DNA from: CAVQBP01 sp963782475 | Lineage (GTDB): Bacteria; Bacteroidota; Ignavibacteria; Ignavibacteriales; Ignavibacteriaceae | Assembly: GCA_963782475.1 (NCBI GenBank) | Contig: CAWAJW010000015.1 | Location: 1-64,000, forward strand | Direction: 5' to 3' | Length of the DNA stretch: 64,000 nucleotides | Shown here: piece after piece, positions 17,194 to 27,650 of the stretch | Position numbering within the stretch: position 1 is the first letter of the stretch | How the letters are laid out: each line of letters starts with the position of its first letter | Notes under the pieces: model-generated | The model's input: the letters and a program-made list of their open reading frames with translations, nothing else | Database searches by the model: none | What the model was told of the DNA's origin: nothing | Program-made: the position numbers and the translations under genes

Positions 17194-18968
17194 GTATCAA
17201 CTCCATTATCAATTATTTCCGTCAGTTCAGTATCAATGCTTCCATTAATAGATAAATTAGAATTGCAAATTTCTTTTAATTCTAAACATAATTGTTTTAT
17301 CCAATCAGGAATTTCGTTTAGATTACATTGTGTAAGAAAATCAGCAATTCCCCAATTTCCTTTCGACCATTTAAAATAACTTAATAAAGCATCATCAGCC
17401 TGGGCTTTTGGATTAGGATATTTTTCAATTAAGTGTTGAGGCCAAGTTAAATTATCAATAAATCTTTCTTTAGCTATTGATGTTGTATTTTTAAGAACTA
17501 ATAATTCAAATCCTCTTTCATCATGCATAAATAATTTTTTTACTATTGCTTCAATTTCTATCCGATATTCATCGGTTTGTTTATCACATACAACATATAC
17601 ATCTTTACCAAGATTACAATAAAGAATTGAAAGGTCTTTAATTTGACCTTCACCTTCAGCATCAATTATACAAAATCCGAGTGATTCAAGAGATGAATAG
17701 AGATTAGATTCCAATTCAGATAGTCTGCGAGCAACTACAGGAAGAGAAGAATTTTCGGTTGCCCCTTCGGCTATAATAATTCTCCTGGAAAGAAGACCTT
17801 CACAAAATCTATTTCTAAAATCCTTTCTAAATTTTTTATGTTTGATACTATCAGGTAATTCTATTTTTGATTGCTTTAATTCACCTAATGAATCTCTTCT
17901 TAGAATTACAACTTCTTCTAAATTAAATTCTTCAATTACATATGGCGAATGAGAAGTAAAAAAGGATTGAGATGATAATTTATTTATTTCATGAATAATA
18001 CGTTTCTGGGCATACGGTGGAATTGCTGTCTCAGGTTCTTCCATACCAAATATTACGTTTCGCCTATCTTCAGCAATTTGCGATAACATTGCTAGAACCA
18101 TAATATTTATTGTTCCAGAACCCTGTCGGTAATATGGAGCAGAATGACCATTTTCGCCAGTTGAAACAAATGAAGTAATAATTTTTCTTAAATTTTCCCG
18201 TGTAAGATTTGATATTTTTAAATGCGGCTTTGAACCCCACTCTTTTGGAACATATTTATTAATTGCTTCTTGAATACTAGAAAGAACAGTTGATAAACCT
18301 ATCTCATTTTCATCTTCAAGCTCAAATGAACTTAGGCGATTGATTGTTTTTTCCCACAACTGGGGACGGATTTCTTTTAATCGTAATATAATATCTAAGA
18401 GACTTCCATGTTCTAAACTTAAAGCTCTCGTACCAGTTCTCAATGCTCTTAAATAAAGAAATCCACAAAATTGCTTATCCTTTTTAGTAAAAAGTTGGGG
18501 AGAATCATTTTCCATTAAGCTTCTACTATAATATGTATTTCCTTTAAAATCATCATCTTCCGAATCATAATATCCTATAAATGTAACTCTAATTGCTTCT
18601 TTAAAATTTGAAATATCAATTTGGGAAATATCTTGTCCAGTATATAAAAAGGCATTTCCTTCATCCCACCATTCAATGGAATCATAAAATTTATTTTTTT
18701 GCTCATCATTCAAATCTGTTATTGTAGCTTCTAATATAATCTTATTTTCTTCTCCCTGAATATTTTGATATTTCCCTAAATAAAAATCATGCTCATCTAT
18801 AACTGGGAATCTATTTAATCTATCAGGACCTAGAAGTAAATCAATTGCTTCTAATACTGTAGATTTTCCTGTATTATTATCACCAACCAATACTACATGA
18901 TTAGGAAAAATAAGAGAGCTTGTTTTGATACCACGAAAATTTTGAATTTTAAGTTGACAGATTCTCAT
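17190..18968 (-). CDS. gajA: Gabija OLD-family nuclease GajA
   Basis: 592 residues, the usual GajA size. Walker A is GDNNTGKST (residues 29-37), an ABC-like signature RQGSGTINIM lies near 281-290, Walker B is FGMEEPETAI (about 307-316) and a switch His is in FTSHSPYV (340). A C-terminal TOPRIM domain follows: E401 in IIIAEGATE, D436 in IIDAEGEG and D462 in VYVVCDKQTDE. OLD-family ATPase/TOPRIM proteins followed by a UvrD-like helicase with a 4-bp overlap define Gabija, an anti-phage system in which GajA nicks DNA when nucleotides run low. The reading frame is intact. Confidence 0.88.
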   Translation of the reverse strand: MRICQLKIQNFRGIKTSSLIFPNHVVLVGDNNTGKSTVLEAIDLLLGPDRLNRFPVIDEHDFYLGKYQNIQGEENKIILEATITDLNDEQKNKFYDSIEWWDEGNAFLYTGQDISQIDISNFKEAIRVTFIGYYDSEDDDFKGNTYYSRSLMENDSPQLFTKKDKQFCGFLYLRALRTGTRALSLEHGSLLDIILRLKEIRPQLWEKTINRLSSFELEDENEIGLSTVLSSIQEAINKYVPKEWGSKPHLKISNLTRENLRKIITSFVSTGENGHSAPYYRQGSGTINIMVLAMLSQIAEDRRNVIFGMEEPETAIPPYAQKRIIHEINKLSSQSFFTSHSPYVIEEFNLEEVVILRRDSLGELKQSKIELPDSIKHKKFRKDFRNRFCEGLLSRRIIIAEGATENSSLPVVARRLSELESNLYSSLESLGFCIIDAEGEGQIKDLSILYCNLGKDVYVVCDKQTDEYRIEIEAIVKKLFMHDERGFELLVLKNTTSIAKERFIDNLTWPQHLIEKYPNPKAQADDALLSYFKWSKGNWGIADFLTQCNLNEIPDWIKQLCLELKEICNSNLSINGSIDTELTEIIDNGVDT

Positions 18969-18984
18969 GTAAAACCTTTTCTTT

Positions 18985-19226
18985 TTGAATTAAGAATTTA
19001 TTGTGATTTGAAGAGTTATAATTTTGTTTCATATTAGAATAGGTTTCTCCCTATGGTTCATAAAAGACCTTGAATTCATTACATGGTTCAAGAAATATAA
19101 TAATGAACGACGTTAAGAAAACGTAATTTATACTGACCCACGTTTCCCGCTTAAAATATTATAAAGTTTGATATCCCTATAAATAACTTCTTTATCTATT
19201 TTCTCCGGTTTCAAATTTTTATCAAA
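18985..19226. other. Gap upstream of gajA
   Basis: 258 bp without a gene. The gajA promoter should be here, but I see no clear TTTG/TAnnTTTG pair. An inverted-repeat fragment GAACGACGTTAAGAAAACG is the only feature noticed. Confidence 0.2.
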
Positions 19227-21278
19227 TTATTTTTTAGAGAGTGATTGTAAATGAGAACCATATAAATATTCAAAATAAAAATCACAAGATTTAGTAGTTA
19301 AGTGTTTTACCTTCAACAAATTATTATATAAGTCGTCAGCAGTATTAGCGTTTTCTAGAAGCATTAAGAATTGGGGTATACTTATAAACCAACTGCTAAA
19401 AAATGGAAAATGAGCAAAGGAATTATCCATTTTAACTAATTTATTATAGTCTTCAGTTAATTTATTTAATTTTTCATTAATAGTTTCAAATTTTTTTTCG
19501 AGGGTTGGAAACCTTGTACCTAACTTTGTTCCAACTAAAAGTTTTAGAATTTGGTTAATATTATCTCTATCTTGAAATCCACCATAATCAAACAGGCTGA
19601 TTGAAAACCTTTCAATTTTTCTGCTTTGAAAGTAAATTTTATTCATTTTGTCATTGGAATCTTTCAGTTCTATGAGCCCTTTTTCTCTTAAAATTAATTC
19701 GACTTTATTTGTTTGAAGTTGAGAATCAATTAAACTATCCATCAAATCTATTACAATACTAACATCAAATCCGCTTCTTGATTTTCTAGTTAAGGTTTTC
19801 TTTTTAATTTCAATAATAATAATTGATTTGGATGTTTCAATAATTAAATCAGTCTCGCCTTCATGACCATCAACGTTATATTTGCCACAAGAATATACAA
19901 GGTTATCATTCTTTAGTTTGTTTTTTAATAAATCTTCTAAGTAAATACCAATTTTGTCATCTATTTTATTATCATATTGCTCTCTAAGAATTGTTAAAAA
20001 GACTTCTAAAAAAGCGGGTGAACACCAAATTTTATCATATAATAAATATTTATTATTGGATAATTTAACTAGTGGTTTAAACCAAAAATTATTTTTTTCT
20101 TGGTCGTATATAGAGTGGAAATTTTCATTAATATTTTTCTTATCATGTGATAAATATCTCATTATTTTGTTTTGGACTTTGCTGTTAATACCGGAATTTT
20201 TAAAAATCTTATCTATTTCAATTATAATAGGACCAAGTTTTGCTATTTGAATAATAAGTTTATTAAATACATATATGAATTGCCTAAGACTAAAACCCGT
20301 ACATTTAATGAATTTTTTTTCATCGAGGAATTTATTAATTCCATTAATTATTTGTTCTGTATATGCTGGTTTCATTTGAGGGAATGTATATGTACTATCA
20401 AATAAGGCAATATCTTGTGTAAATTTAATAAGTGTTTCCCGGCTAACAAACATATTTTCAAAAATACTATAAGGTTGTAAATCATAGACGAATATTAAAT
20501 TTGTAATACGTTCAACGATATCGTGAAAAATTGTATTTCTGTCGGAGATACTTATTTCTTTGAAAAATGGATATTTAACTGACAGTGATAAAAGATAACC
20601 CCATGGAGTGGCAGGTTGAGATTGATCAGGAAACTGTTTAGGAGATCGTGTAATTAAATATCTTTCTAATTTTGATGAATAAGTTTTATTGTCAAATAGT
20701 AGTTTGAAAGTTATAAGTGCTACATTTATACCACCGATTTTTTGGATTAATTCTTCAATCTTTTGTATATAATCTTCTAAACCTTCTTGAATTACATAAT
20801 TGGAGTTTTCAAAACCTACTTTACAGCCATTTCCAATTAAATATTTTGCTGCAATTGCCATATCATATTCTTTTGCGCATCTGAGGCGAATATTGCCTAA
20901 ATCAAGATGGAAAACATCTGGCTTCAAGATTTGAAAAAATGAAGCATATTTTATAATTATTGACCAAATAGATTCTTCTTCCAAAACTGGCAACTTTTCT
21001 AATATATGCGATCCTTTTCCTCGGATTGCATCTCGTATTATATCAATGATTTCATAATAAATTATTGGACTTCTTGAATTAATTACATAATCAAATATAA
21101 TTTCTCTATGTAATTTAAATAGTGAAAGTGCAGAGAAAGATTTGACCCTGCTAGTATTATTTGCTTCATTATATATGCGTTCATAAATAATATTATTTAA
21201 TATTGGTGAGACCAGAATTATTTGGGAAATTATCTTTAATAATTTCGGTTGCACTTTTTTTCGAAGCATATTTGTCAA
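19227..21278 (-). CDS. Large protein with PD-(D/E)XK nuclease motif, probable defence gene
   Basis: 683 residues, unknown family. The first ~430 residues are helical with no motif. Residues 471-492 read GHEGETDLIIETSKSIIIIE-IKK: E475-x-D477 ... E490-I-K492, a good PD-(D/E)XK nuclease core, followed by a conserved-looking charged helix. The called start is a TTG; ATG 21269 is also in frame. An alternative is ATG 21303 in another frame (MLTDYKSLVDKYASKKSA), which reads naturally and would need a frameshift around 21200-21260. It sits alone between Gabija and the RelA/SpoT gene on the same strand, as expected for a single-gene nuclease defence protein. Confidence 0.6.
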   Translation of the reverse strand: MTNMLRKKVQPKLLKIISQIILVSPILNNIIYERIYNEANNTSRVKSFSALSLFKLHREIIFDYVINSRSPIIYYEIIDIIRDAIRGKGSHILEKLPVLEEESIWSIIIKYASFFQILKPDVFHLDLGNIRLRCAKEYDMAIAAKYLIGNGCKVGFENSNYVIQEGLEDYIQKIEELIQKIGGINVALITFKLLFDNKTYSSKLERYLITRSPKQFPDQSQPATPWGYLLSLSVKYPFFKEISISDRNTIFHDIVERITNLIFVYDLQPYSIFENMFVSRETLIKFTQDIALFDSTYTFPQMKPAYTEQIINGINKFLDEKKFIKCTGFSLRQFIYVFNKLIIQIAKLGPIIIEIDKIFKNSGINSKVQNKIMRYLSHDKKNINENFHSIYDQEKNNFWFKPLVKLSNNKYLLYDKIWCSPAFLEVFLTILREQYDNKIDDKIGIYLEDLLKNKLKNDNLVYSCGKYNVDGHEGETDLIIETSKSIIIIEIKKKTLTRKSRSGFDVSIVIDLMDSLIDSQLQTNKVELILREKGLIELKDSNDKMNKIYFQSRKIERFSISLFDYGGFQDRDNINQILKLLVGTKLGTRFPTLEKKFETINEKLNKLTEDYNKLVKMDNSFAHFPFFSSWFISIPQFLMLLENANTADDLYNNLLKVKHLTTKSCDFYFEYLYGSHLQSLSKK

Positions 21279-21428
21279 CCAAGGATTTATAATCTGTTAG
21301 CATCTAAATTATTATTGCAAGTCTAATTTTTTAAACATTATGCGTAAAAATAGTTTATTATTTTTAGTCTGTTATAAATATCTCTAATCGATTTTTAAAT
21401 ATTTAATTTTTCCTAAGTTTTGAGTTAT

Positions 21429-21632
21429 TTATTTTATAACATTTATCGGTATACCCCACCAAATCGAAATTTCTTCTAAATCTTCCATTGGGTAATTATC
21501 GGACCATATTTTAATTAAAGAATATTTGTAATATTCTAATAAATACCAAATAAGAAAAATTTCCGGTTGAGAGAAATAAATATTTCTTTCAAGTAAACTA
21601 AACCGTTCACGAAATATCTGTTCAAGTTTCAT
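21429..21632 (-). CDS. Small hypothetical protein next to the RelA/SpoT gene
   Basis: 67 residues, acidic and aromatic (MKLEQIFRERFSLLERNIYF...), no family recognised. It begins 57 bp after the RelA/SpoT-domain gene on the same strand. A small protein directly after a nucleotide-synthetase toxin could be its partner or antitoxin, but this is only position-based inference. Confidence 0.4.
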   Translation of the reverse strand: MKLEQIFRERFSLLERNIYFSQPEIFLIWYLLEYYKYSLIKIWSDNYPMEDLEEISIWWGIPINVIK

Positions 21633-21688
21633 TGAATTTTCTTTGAAAGAATGAATTTAATTTAGGAAATTCTCATCAAGATTCTTAA

Positions 21689-22421
21689 TTAATGATACAA
21701 ATGTAGATATAGAAACTCAATGGAGGTTTCTTTATCATAATCTCGTTTTGCATATCTATAATATTTACCTTCTAATTTTTTTAATAGTGCAAAAGTTTTA
21801 TAATCCGGATGATTTATTATTTTTTGATTAACATCTTCAAATTCTTGATCACAAATTTCTAGAAGGGAAGTTAATCGAAAAACTTTTCTTTTAAGAATTT
21901 CTTCTAGATCCATGTCTTGCTTATATAGCAAGGCATGTTCAATATCAGCCCATGTATGTTGGCATAATGTACGAACTTGAATTTCAAATATCGCTGAAGA
22001 TAGATTTTTTAACTTATCAAATTCAGGTATATTTGTTTTAATCCTAACCTCAAAATGATCAGATAAATAACCAAGCTGATCAAATTTTAGTTTATCAATC
22101 TTCTTTTCAAAAGCTTTCTACTAATGAAATTTTCTTTTATGAAGTCGTTTACTTTCTCAACTTCTGATGGGAAATGACAAATAATCCTAAATCCTAAAAT
22201 GTCATAGACATCTTCATAGTTTTATTTTTTTCTTTAACAATTTTTTATATAAACTAATTGGATCTTTAATACGTGAATTATTTGAGGTAAAATTTCAAGA
22301 AGGGTAGGTTATCTTTAAGATATGATTCTACTGCAGGCTGAATTTGTTTGATATTTCTCTTAGTCAATTTCAAACTTAGATAGTATATCTCATCAAACGA
22401 TATTTTGGCATCTGAATTCAT
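21689..22421 (-). pseudogene. RelA/SpoT-domain (alarmone synthetase-like) protein, several frameshifts
   Basis: Reading across frames from ATG 22421 gives MNSDAKISFDEIYYLSLKLT..., then NNSRIKDPISLYKKLLKKK (the R-x-K-x-x-x-S-x-x-x-K synthetase motif), YEDVYDILGFRIICHFPSE (G-R-I strand), FEVRIKTNIPEFDKL and FEIQVRTLCQHTWADIEHAL, the hallmark EIQVRT...HxWAxxEH of RelA/SpoT synthetases. At least two frame changes break it (about 22120 and 22220-22310). There is no hydrolase or regulatory domain, so it is of the short synthetase type, which includes toxSAS and CapRel toxins. It directly follows the NA37-like gene. Confidence 0.7.
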
Positions 22422-22432
22422 GATCCAATTTT

Positions 22433-23461
22433 TTTTATTTTTGCAATGATTTCAGCTTTAGTAAATCCGTTTTCAACGAAGATAGTTTTACTTTATCACC
22501 AAGATCACCATTTTTTAGAAATAATAGAAACATCATTGTCAAAATCAATCATCATTCTCTTAATATGATCTTTATTAATTCGGTATCTTTTCTAAAATTA
22601 TCTTCGGGAAATTTATTTATCTTCATATGTTCTTCATAAGTTTGTCTATCATCAATTTCCAAATAATCATTTGAAAATTCATGAAAACTTAATGAATTAT
22701 CAGGTTTATTAGTATATGAAAGTAAATGTTCATAATATTTAGCCTTTTTTAGATAGGATCTTCAATTTGGGTAATATATATCTGTGTATACTCAAAAAAG
22801 TTTTTTGTCATAATCCGAGTATCATCATAAAATTCACACCCTAGGAAATCCGAAAGAAAGAAATCAGCAACTTCCTTCATAGAGCTTAATTGAAGTTGAT
22901 TATCAGCTAACATATCCGTCATAATCTACATTGTAATCTATACGATTAAAAAATATACTTGCCTTGAATAATTTTGTTTTTTTAGTTAAGAGGAAATCTT
23001 TTACTGTTACAATGTCAAGATAATGCTGGCCAGTGTTTTTTTCGATTTTTGCTCCTTCATCTCTTTCAACTTTTAGTATTGAAATAATATTATTAGATCG
23101 AATTGTACCTTCAATTACTACTACGATCCCAGGAGGGTTTGTGCCCTTTTGAATATCGAACAATTGCTTAGCAATTTTCTTTGAAGGGTCAATTATATCT
23201 TCCCTTGGAGAAGAAAGATTAAGGTCAGAAATTATAGATGGAACAGGAGAAGTAGAAGTAGAATTAAATAGAACTCTAAAACTTTTTTTATTAATTATTT
23301 CAATTAGTTTATCCTTAAAAAATAATTTTAAGGTCTTGAGTTAAATTGCTTTCTTTTTCACTATAATCTATTTGAGGGGATGTATCATTTTTTTTATGTC
23401 TGGGAACATCATGAACAATTATTTTTGAAATTTCTAATATTGCTATATCTTTTTTTTGCAT
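22433..23461 (-). pseudogene. NA37/NdpA-type nucleoid-associated protein, several frameshifts
   Basis: From ATG 23461 (AGAGGGGC upstream) the frames read MQKKDIAILEISKIIVHDVP..., SDLNLSSPREDIIDPSKKIA, GIVVVIEGTIRSNNIISILK, VERDEGAKIEKNTGQHY, LTKKTKLFKASIFF and ISKNGDLGDKVKL near the end. The I-L-K-V...EGA...and F-K-A-x-x-F pattern and the late NGDLG match the 37-kDa nucleoid-associated family. At least four single-base breaks interrupt it. It precedes the RelA/SpoT gene by about 10 bp, an arrangement suggesting a two-gene unit. Normal length for the family is about 330-350 residues, as here. Confidence 0.6.
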
Positions 23462-23550
23462 TTTAGCCCCTCTGAAATTTATAAAATTAAATAATCTCTG
23501 CTTATGTCTCCGGTTTACAATCTTCTCTGAAATACTTTTTATTATTCATT

Positions 23551-23775
23551 TTAATAATATGCTTTTATATACGCATAAGCTCTTTCGAACAATGCCTGGT
23601 CTTTATGTAACTTGTATTTGAGCAATGCTTTGCGTAGTGATTTTTGTACTTCTCTTTCACCGGATGTTGTGGTCTGCCAACCCGGAAAACGAACTACTTT
23701 TACTATTGCATCTATATCATTTACAATTCTTTCAACTACTGCAGGTGTTCAATCTGTTTTGAGTTCAAGGAATAA
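23551..23775 (-). pseudogene. hsdR: C-terminal remnant of type I restriction subunit HsdR
   Basis: The minus strand reads TPAVVERIVNDIDAIVKVVR then FPGWQTTTSGEREVQKSLRK, ALLKYKLHKDQALFERAYAYIKAYY and a stop. This is the C-terminal end of type I restriction R subunits (GWQxTxxGExxVxxxLRxxLxKYxLHxDxxLFxxAYxYIxxYY). Only ~70 codons are left; the translocase and nuclease parts are gone. It overlaps the end of the AlbA_2 regulator gene, a gene often found inside type I loci, so a type I system probably once stood here. Confidence 0.75.
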
Positions 23776-25421
23776 TTCTGTTAAATATCTCAAGCAGTTT
23801 TTTCCCTTTTTCAGTTGTATAATATTTTTGGTTAGGATTTTTAGGTTTATCCGGTTTTGTAAAGTTTAATAATTGAGCATCCACTAATTTTAATATATTG
23901 TTTCTGTAATTTTTAGTATGATTAGAAAGATTTAATAAATCAAGTATTTTTTTTCTTGTCTGCGGAGTTTTACAAAGTTCAAGAATATTTAATAATTTTT
24001 GAATCTTTACGGTTTCTACCTTTGCTTTAATCTGGTTTCTAATATTTTCTTTAGCATAGTCATTTTTTCCACTTTCAATAGTGTCTAAGCTGGTTAAGAT
24101 TTCATCTAAGTTATTTATTAAAAAGAAGTTAGCTTGGACACTAACTTGGACACTTACTTGTTCACCAAACTGTTTAGGTGATAAGAATTCAGGATGTATT
24201 TTAATAGTGGTTTTGAAGTAAGTTCTTTCGTCATCGGTTTCAAAAAGCGGAGCAGGGGAACCATTATTTGCAAGAGATTTTTTAATTTTTGGAATACCAG
24301 TAGCACGTCCTTCGGTAAGATGCAGCTCTTTAAGAAAATCACCTACACGACGATTACGATATTTACGAATGTCGAATTGTCCGGCCTGTAATTTTTCTTT
24401 ATTTAAGGGAGGCAACGGTCCCGGGTAACTTAAAATATCTATACGTGAAGGGAAAATTCGAACTTCAATAGTAGATAAATCATTATAACCCCGGTGATAG
24501 ACTGCATTGCATAAAGCTTCCTCAATAGCTTCATAAGTGTAATTGAAAAATCTATCGGCTTCTGCTTTGTCAGAAACTTTAATGACTTTTTCTTCAATGT
24601 TCATATTCTTTAAAATATTGAAGAGCTGCTCTAAGCTGGAGATGAAGAGGACCTGAAAATATTTTTTCGATAAATCTATCTCCAACTTCATCTTCAAATT
24701 TTATGATTTCAATTTTGGCTTGATGAAAATATAATTGAGGGTTCTTTGCAAAAAATAAGAGGCCAACATTTTTGGGCAACAAATATTCATCTGGTCCTTC
24801 TGTAATATTCATACGGCGAGAAATTTCATTAATAGGAAGGTCTGTAATTTTAAAGTCGCTTTTTATTTCATCAAGAAAAGATTTTATTGTAGTAATGTCA
24901 AAATCATTTAAAGAAGCATTATGATTTACCTGATCATCATATGGTATATTACTGGACATTGAAATTAATTCGCGCTCTTCATCAAGTGTTGGCCTAACGG
25001 TAGAAGATAATCGCCTTATGTAATAAAAGTATTGAGTTTCACCTGAAAGCTTTTCCGGAGCTTTGTATGCTCGATTACTTCCCCCGGGACACCAGAGAAT
25101 TAATATCTTTTGGTTTTGATAATCAACCGGTTCAACAATAGGAAAATAGTTAGGTAAAATCTTTCTGCAAATTTTATTTAATTCCTGCTGGATAGGATCA
25201 ATTTGATTTAACTGCAGTCCAACAGGCGGTAAAACAGGCTGCCCATTATCTTCAGAAATACCGAGAACAATATAACCTCCTCCCCAATTATTAAAATCGT
25301 TAGCAAAAGCGCAGATGCTATGCAATGTACGCTGCGGGTTCCATCCTTCACGGAATTCAATTCTTTCCCATTCAACTGTTTTACCAGTTATTAATTCATT
25401 TATGTTTATTGGAAGAGACAT
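23765..25421 (-). pseudogene. AlbA_2/Schlafen-domain ATP-binding regulator (one frameshift)
   Basis: The N-terminal frame (24594-25421) has the AlbA_2 domain (ESIE-type WERIEFREGW, ICAFANDFNNWGGGYIVLGI). The C-terminal frame (23765-) carries the HATPase-like region (AIEEALCNAVYHRGYNDLSTIEV), GRATGIPKIKKSL and a winged-helix end. The frames join near 24608 (...LQYFK / NMNIEEKVIKV). Joined length ~550 residues, normal for these RecG-like regulators that accompany restriction loci. It follows the TIR gene by 63 bp on the same strand. Confidence 0.75.
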
Positions 25422-25484
25422 ATATCGATAATTTCTTTTATTTAGATTTTAACTTTTAAATTTTTTTATATTGTAAATTTGAAA

Positions 25485-26399
25485 TTAATATTTCAAGTAG
25501 TTTGTAAATCTTGCCCAATAGTATTTTGCTAAGTCAGTTTTAGAAGCGTGTTTTAAATCTATTTGGTTAATTCCTTCAAGATGCCCTAAAACCATTCCAA
25601 GTATATCAAAAAATATTTCATATCCATCATCTTTAACTGTAGCAGAATCATTCAATGAATTATCATCCCAACCACGAACTCCTTCTGAATAAGAAATGCT
25701 GTTTTCATTTCCCCATAAGCCGCCAATCCAAATCTTACATTTCGATTTTAAATTACCCTCAACATAAACTGAAGCTGAAAATTTGTTATCTGCATTTTCT
25801 TCAAAATCAGTTTCTATATGAATATTTAATTTTTTTAATTCCTGAAGTCCTTTCTGAAAATAAATTTTGACCTCATTAAAAGCAGACTTGAGAAAGTTAT
25901 TCTTTTCCAAGTCTGATATTGTTCTTTTAATTTCAGGAATATATATTATATCTTTATCTTCAATAACTACAGTGTCTGGTTTTTTAATTCCTAACTTTTT
26001 CAAAGTTAAATTGCAAATTTCATTCGGAGGTTTAATACTTCCATCCAAATATCCTGTAGTTGGTCTGATTCCTGGTATTTCTGTATCATCAAGTTTTATC
26101 GGAAGAATATATTCCTCGTTTTGTTGAAATGCTCTTGTCTGCGCACTCTTCCGTTCATGATTTGTCCATAATTTTTTAGAATAATCTTTTGAAAGAAACA
26201 TCAGACAAAATTTCGCTTCGTTCCGGTAAATGTTATCTAAATAATCGTATAAATCTTTCCCCCAAAGTTTTTCTTCCTCAAATTCGTCATAAAAAACTTT
26301 AACTTCGTTTTCAATTAAACATTCAGCAACTTCTTTAACATATTTTCTGTCTTCACCAGCAAAGGAAAAAACGATATCATATTTATATTTCTTTTCCAT
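25485..26399 (-). CDS. TIR-domain protein, probable NADase effector
   Basis: 304 residues. The N-terminal TIR domain spans about residues 6-135: YDIVFSFAGEDRKYV opens it, VKVFYDEFEEEKLWGKDL follows, and E82 in NHERKSAQTRAF is at the position of the catalytic Glu of NAD-cleaving TIRs. The C-terminal ~150 residues are a helical then beta-rich domain I do not recognise (SASVYVEGNLKSKCKIWIGG). TIR proteins act in several anti-phage systems by depleting or converting NAD. It starts 2 bp after the AlbA_2 gene upstream, so the two are translationally linked. Confidence 0.75.
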   Translation of the reverse strand: MEKKYKYDIVFSFAGEDRKYVKEVAECLIENEVKVFYDEFEEEKLWGKDLYDYLDNIYRNEAKFCLMFLSKDYSKKLWTNHERKSAQTRAFQQNEEYILPIKLDDTEIPGIRPTTGYLDGSIKPPNEICNLTLKKLGIKKPDTVVIEDKDIIYIPEIKRTISDLEKNNFLKSAFNEVKIYFQKGLQELKKLNIHIETDFEENADNKFSASVYVEGNLKSKCKIWIGGLWGNENSISYSEGVRGWDDNSLNDSATVKDDGYEIFFDILGMVLGHLEGINQIDLKHASKTDLAKYYWARFTNYLKY

Positions 26400-26401
26400 G
26401 T

Positions 26402-27596
26402 TTATTTATTTTTTATCCATTTTCCAACAGAATCGTAGTTTATAGATTGCGAAAAACCACATGCATTCCAAATGGGATCAAATATTGATTTTAATTTCAA
26501 AGCTACTTTATCTTCGGAAACAACTGATTCAGCATCGAGAATTATATCTTGGATTATTAAATTCTCATCTTTTATAGGTTTTGTCGGTACTCTAAAATCA
26601 TATTTATCTGGAAGATAAAGTTGATATCCCTTAATACCAAGCATACTAAGCATTAAAACATGGGGAAAATGCAAACCAAAAAATTCTAAAAGTCTACTCC
26701 AAATTTTCATGTTTGATAATATAGAATGATTCATATCTTTTTCCGTATATCAATTTAATATCATTACCAATATTGGTAAAATTTGTATTAACAATTTCAA
26801 GGGTTCCATTTCTAAATATTTGAATATATTGATCAGCAGGATATTCATCATTAAATCTATTATGCAAAAGGAATCCGTTAAAATTATATTCTTTCGCATA
26901 ATCATGCAGTGGATTTGGATTGTATATCAAATTCTCAAATTTATTTGTAGGAATAATATCTTTATTAAAAAATGAACTTATTGGAATGATATGTAAAACA
27001 AATTTAGGAGTGTCATCTAATTGCACCGGGGTTTCGTGATTAATAATTTTTGAAATTCTATCATACCTAAAATTTCTAATCTTATCGTAAAGATTTTCAG
27101 ATGCTATAATACTCGATTTAATTTCGGAAATATCTAACTGATATTTACCATGAGATGAATTGCGTGCAAAAAATTTTGAAGAGTTTTTATAACATACCAG
27201 ATGAGGTACAGCCCAGCTCCTAGGTATTTTTAATATAACTACTTTTTTGTTATTGGAAATTTCCACATCAATAACAGTTACTATATTCAATTTAGGGGCT
27301 ATTCCATCTCTTATTCTATCTTCTATTCGACCTTTAAGTATATCAAAATTATCAGAAGAAATTCCGGTTAACTCTATAGGTATACCCGCTTCCTCTTTCA
27401 TTCCATATATTAGAAGTCCACCATCCGTATTGGCGAAAGAAACAACATCTGCAAGAAATTCCTTTCTCTTTTCATCACCATCAAAATCTAATGTTAATTT
27501 ATAATCAATTGTTTTCTTTTCGGAAGTTTTGTTTTGAATCAATTGATTCAATTCTTCCAATTTTACTATATCATCGTAAAGATTAAATAATGACAT
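26402..27596 (-). pseudogene. AlbA_2-domain protein upstream of the TIR gene (one frameshift)
   Basis: The main frame (26694-27596, 300 aa) has the AlbA_2 signature: EKKTIDYKLTLDFDGDEKRKE, VVSFANTDGGLLIYGMKEE and VVILKIPRSWAVPHLVCYKN. The last ~100 residues (26402-) are in another frame, SRLLEFFGLHFPHVLMLSML then GIKGYQLYLPDKYDF; the join is near 26700. Without HATPase or wHTH parts it is the shorter Schlafen-type class. It follows Res by 54 bp and is coupled to the TIR gene, so it may gate or supply a nucleic-acid-sensing step. That role is inference. Confidence 0.65.
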
Positions 27597-27650
27597 TTTT
27601 ACAACTTCAAATAGATTTATAGTGAATTAACATGAATAATTTTTTTACTA

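Noticed and set aside
23551..25421. Complete type I restriction system
   Set aside because: Only the HsdR end and an AlbA_2 regulator are present; no HsdM or HsdS.
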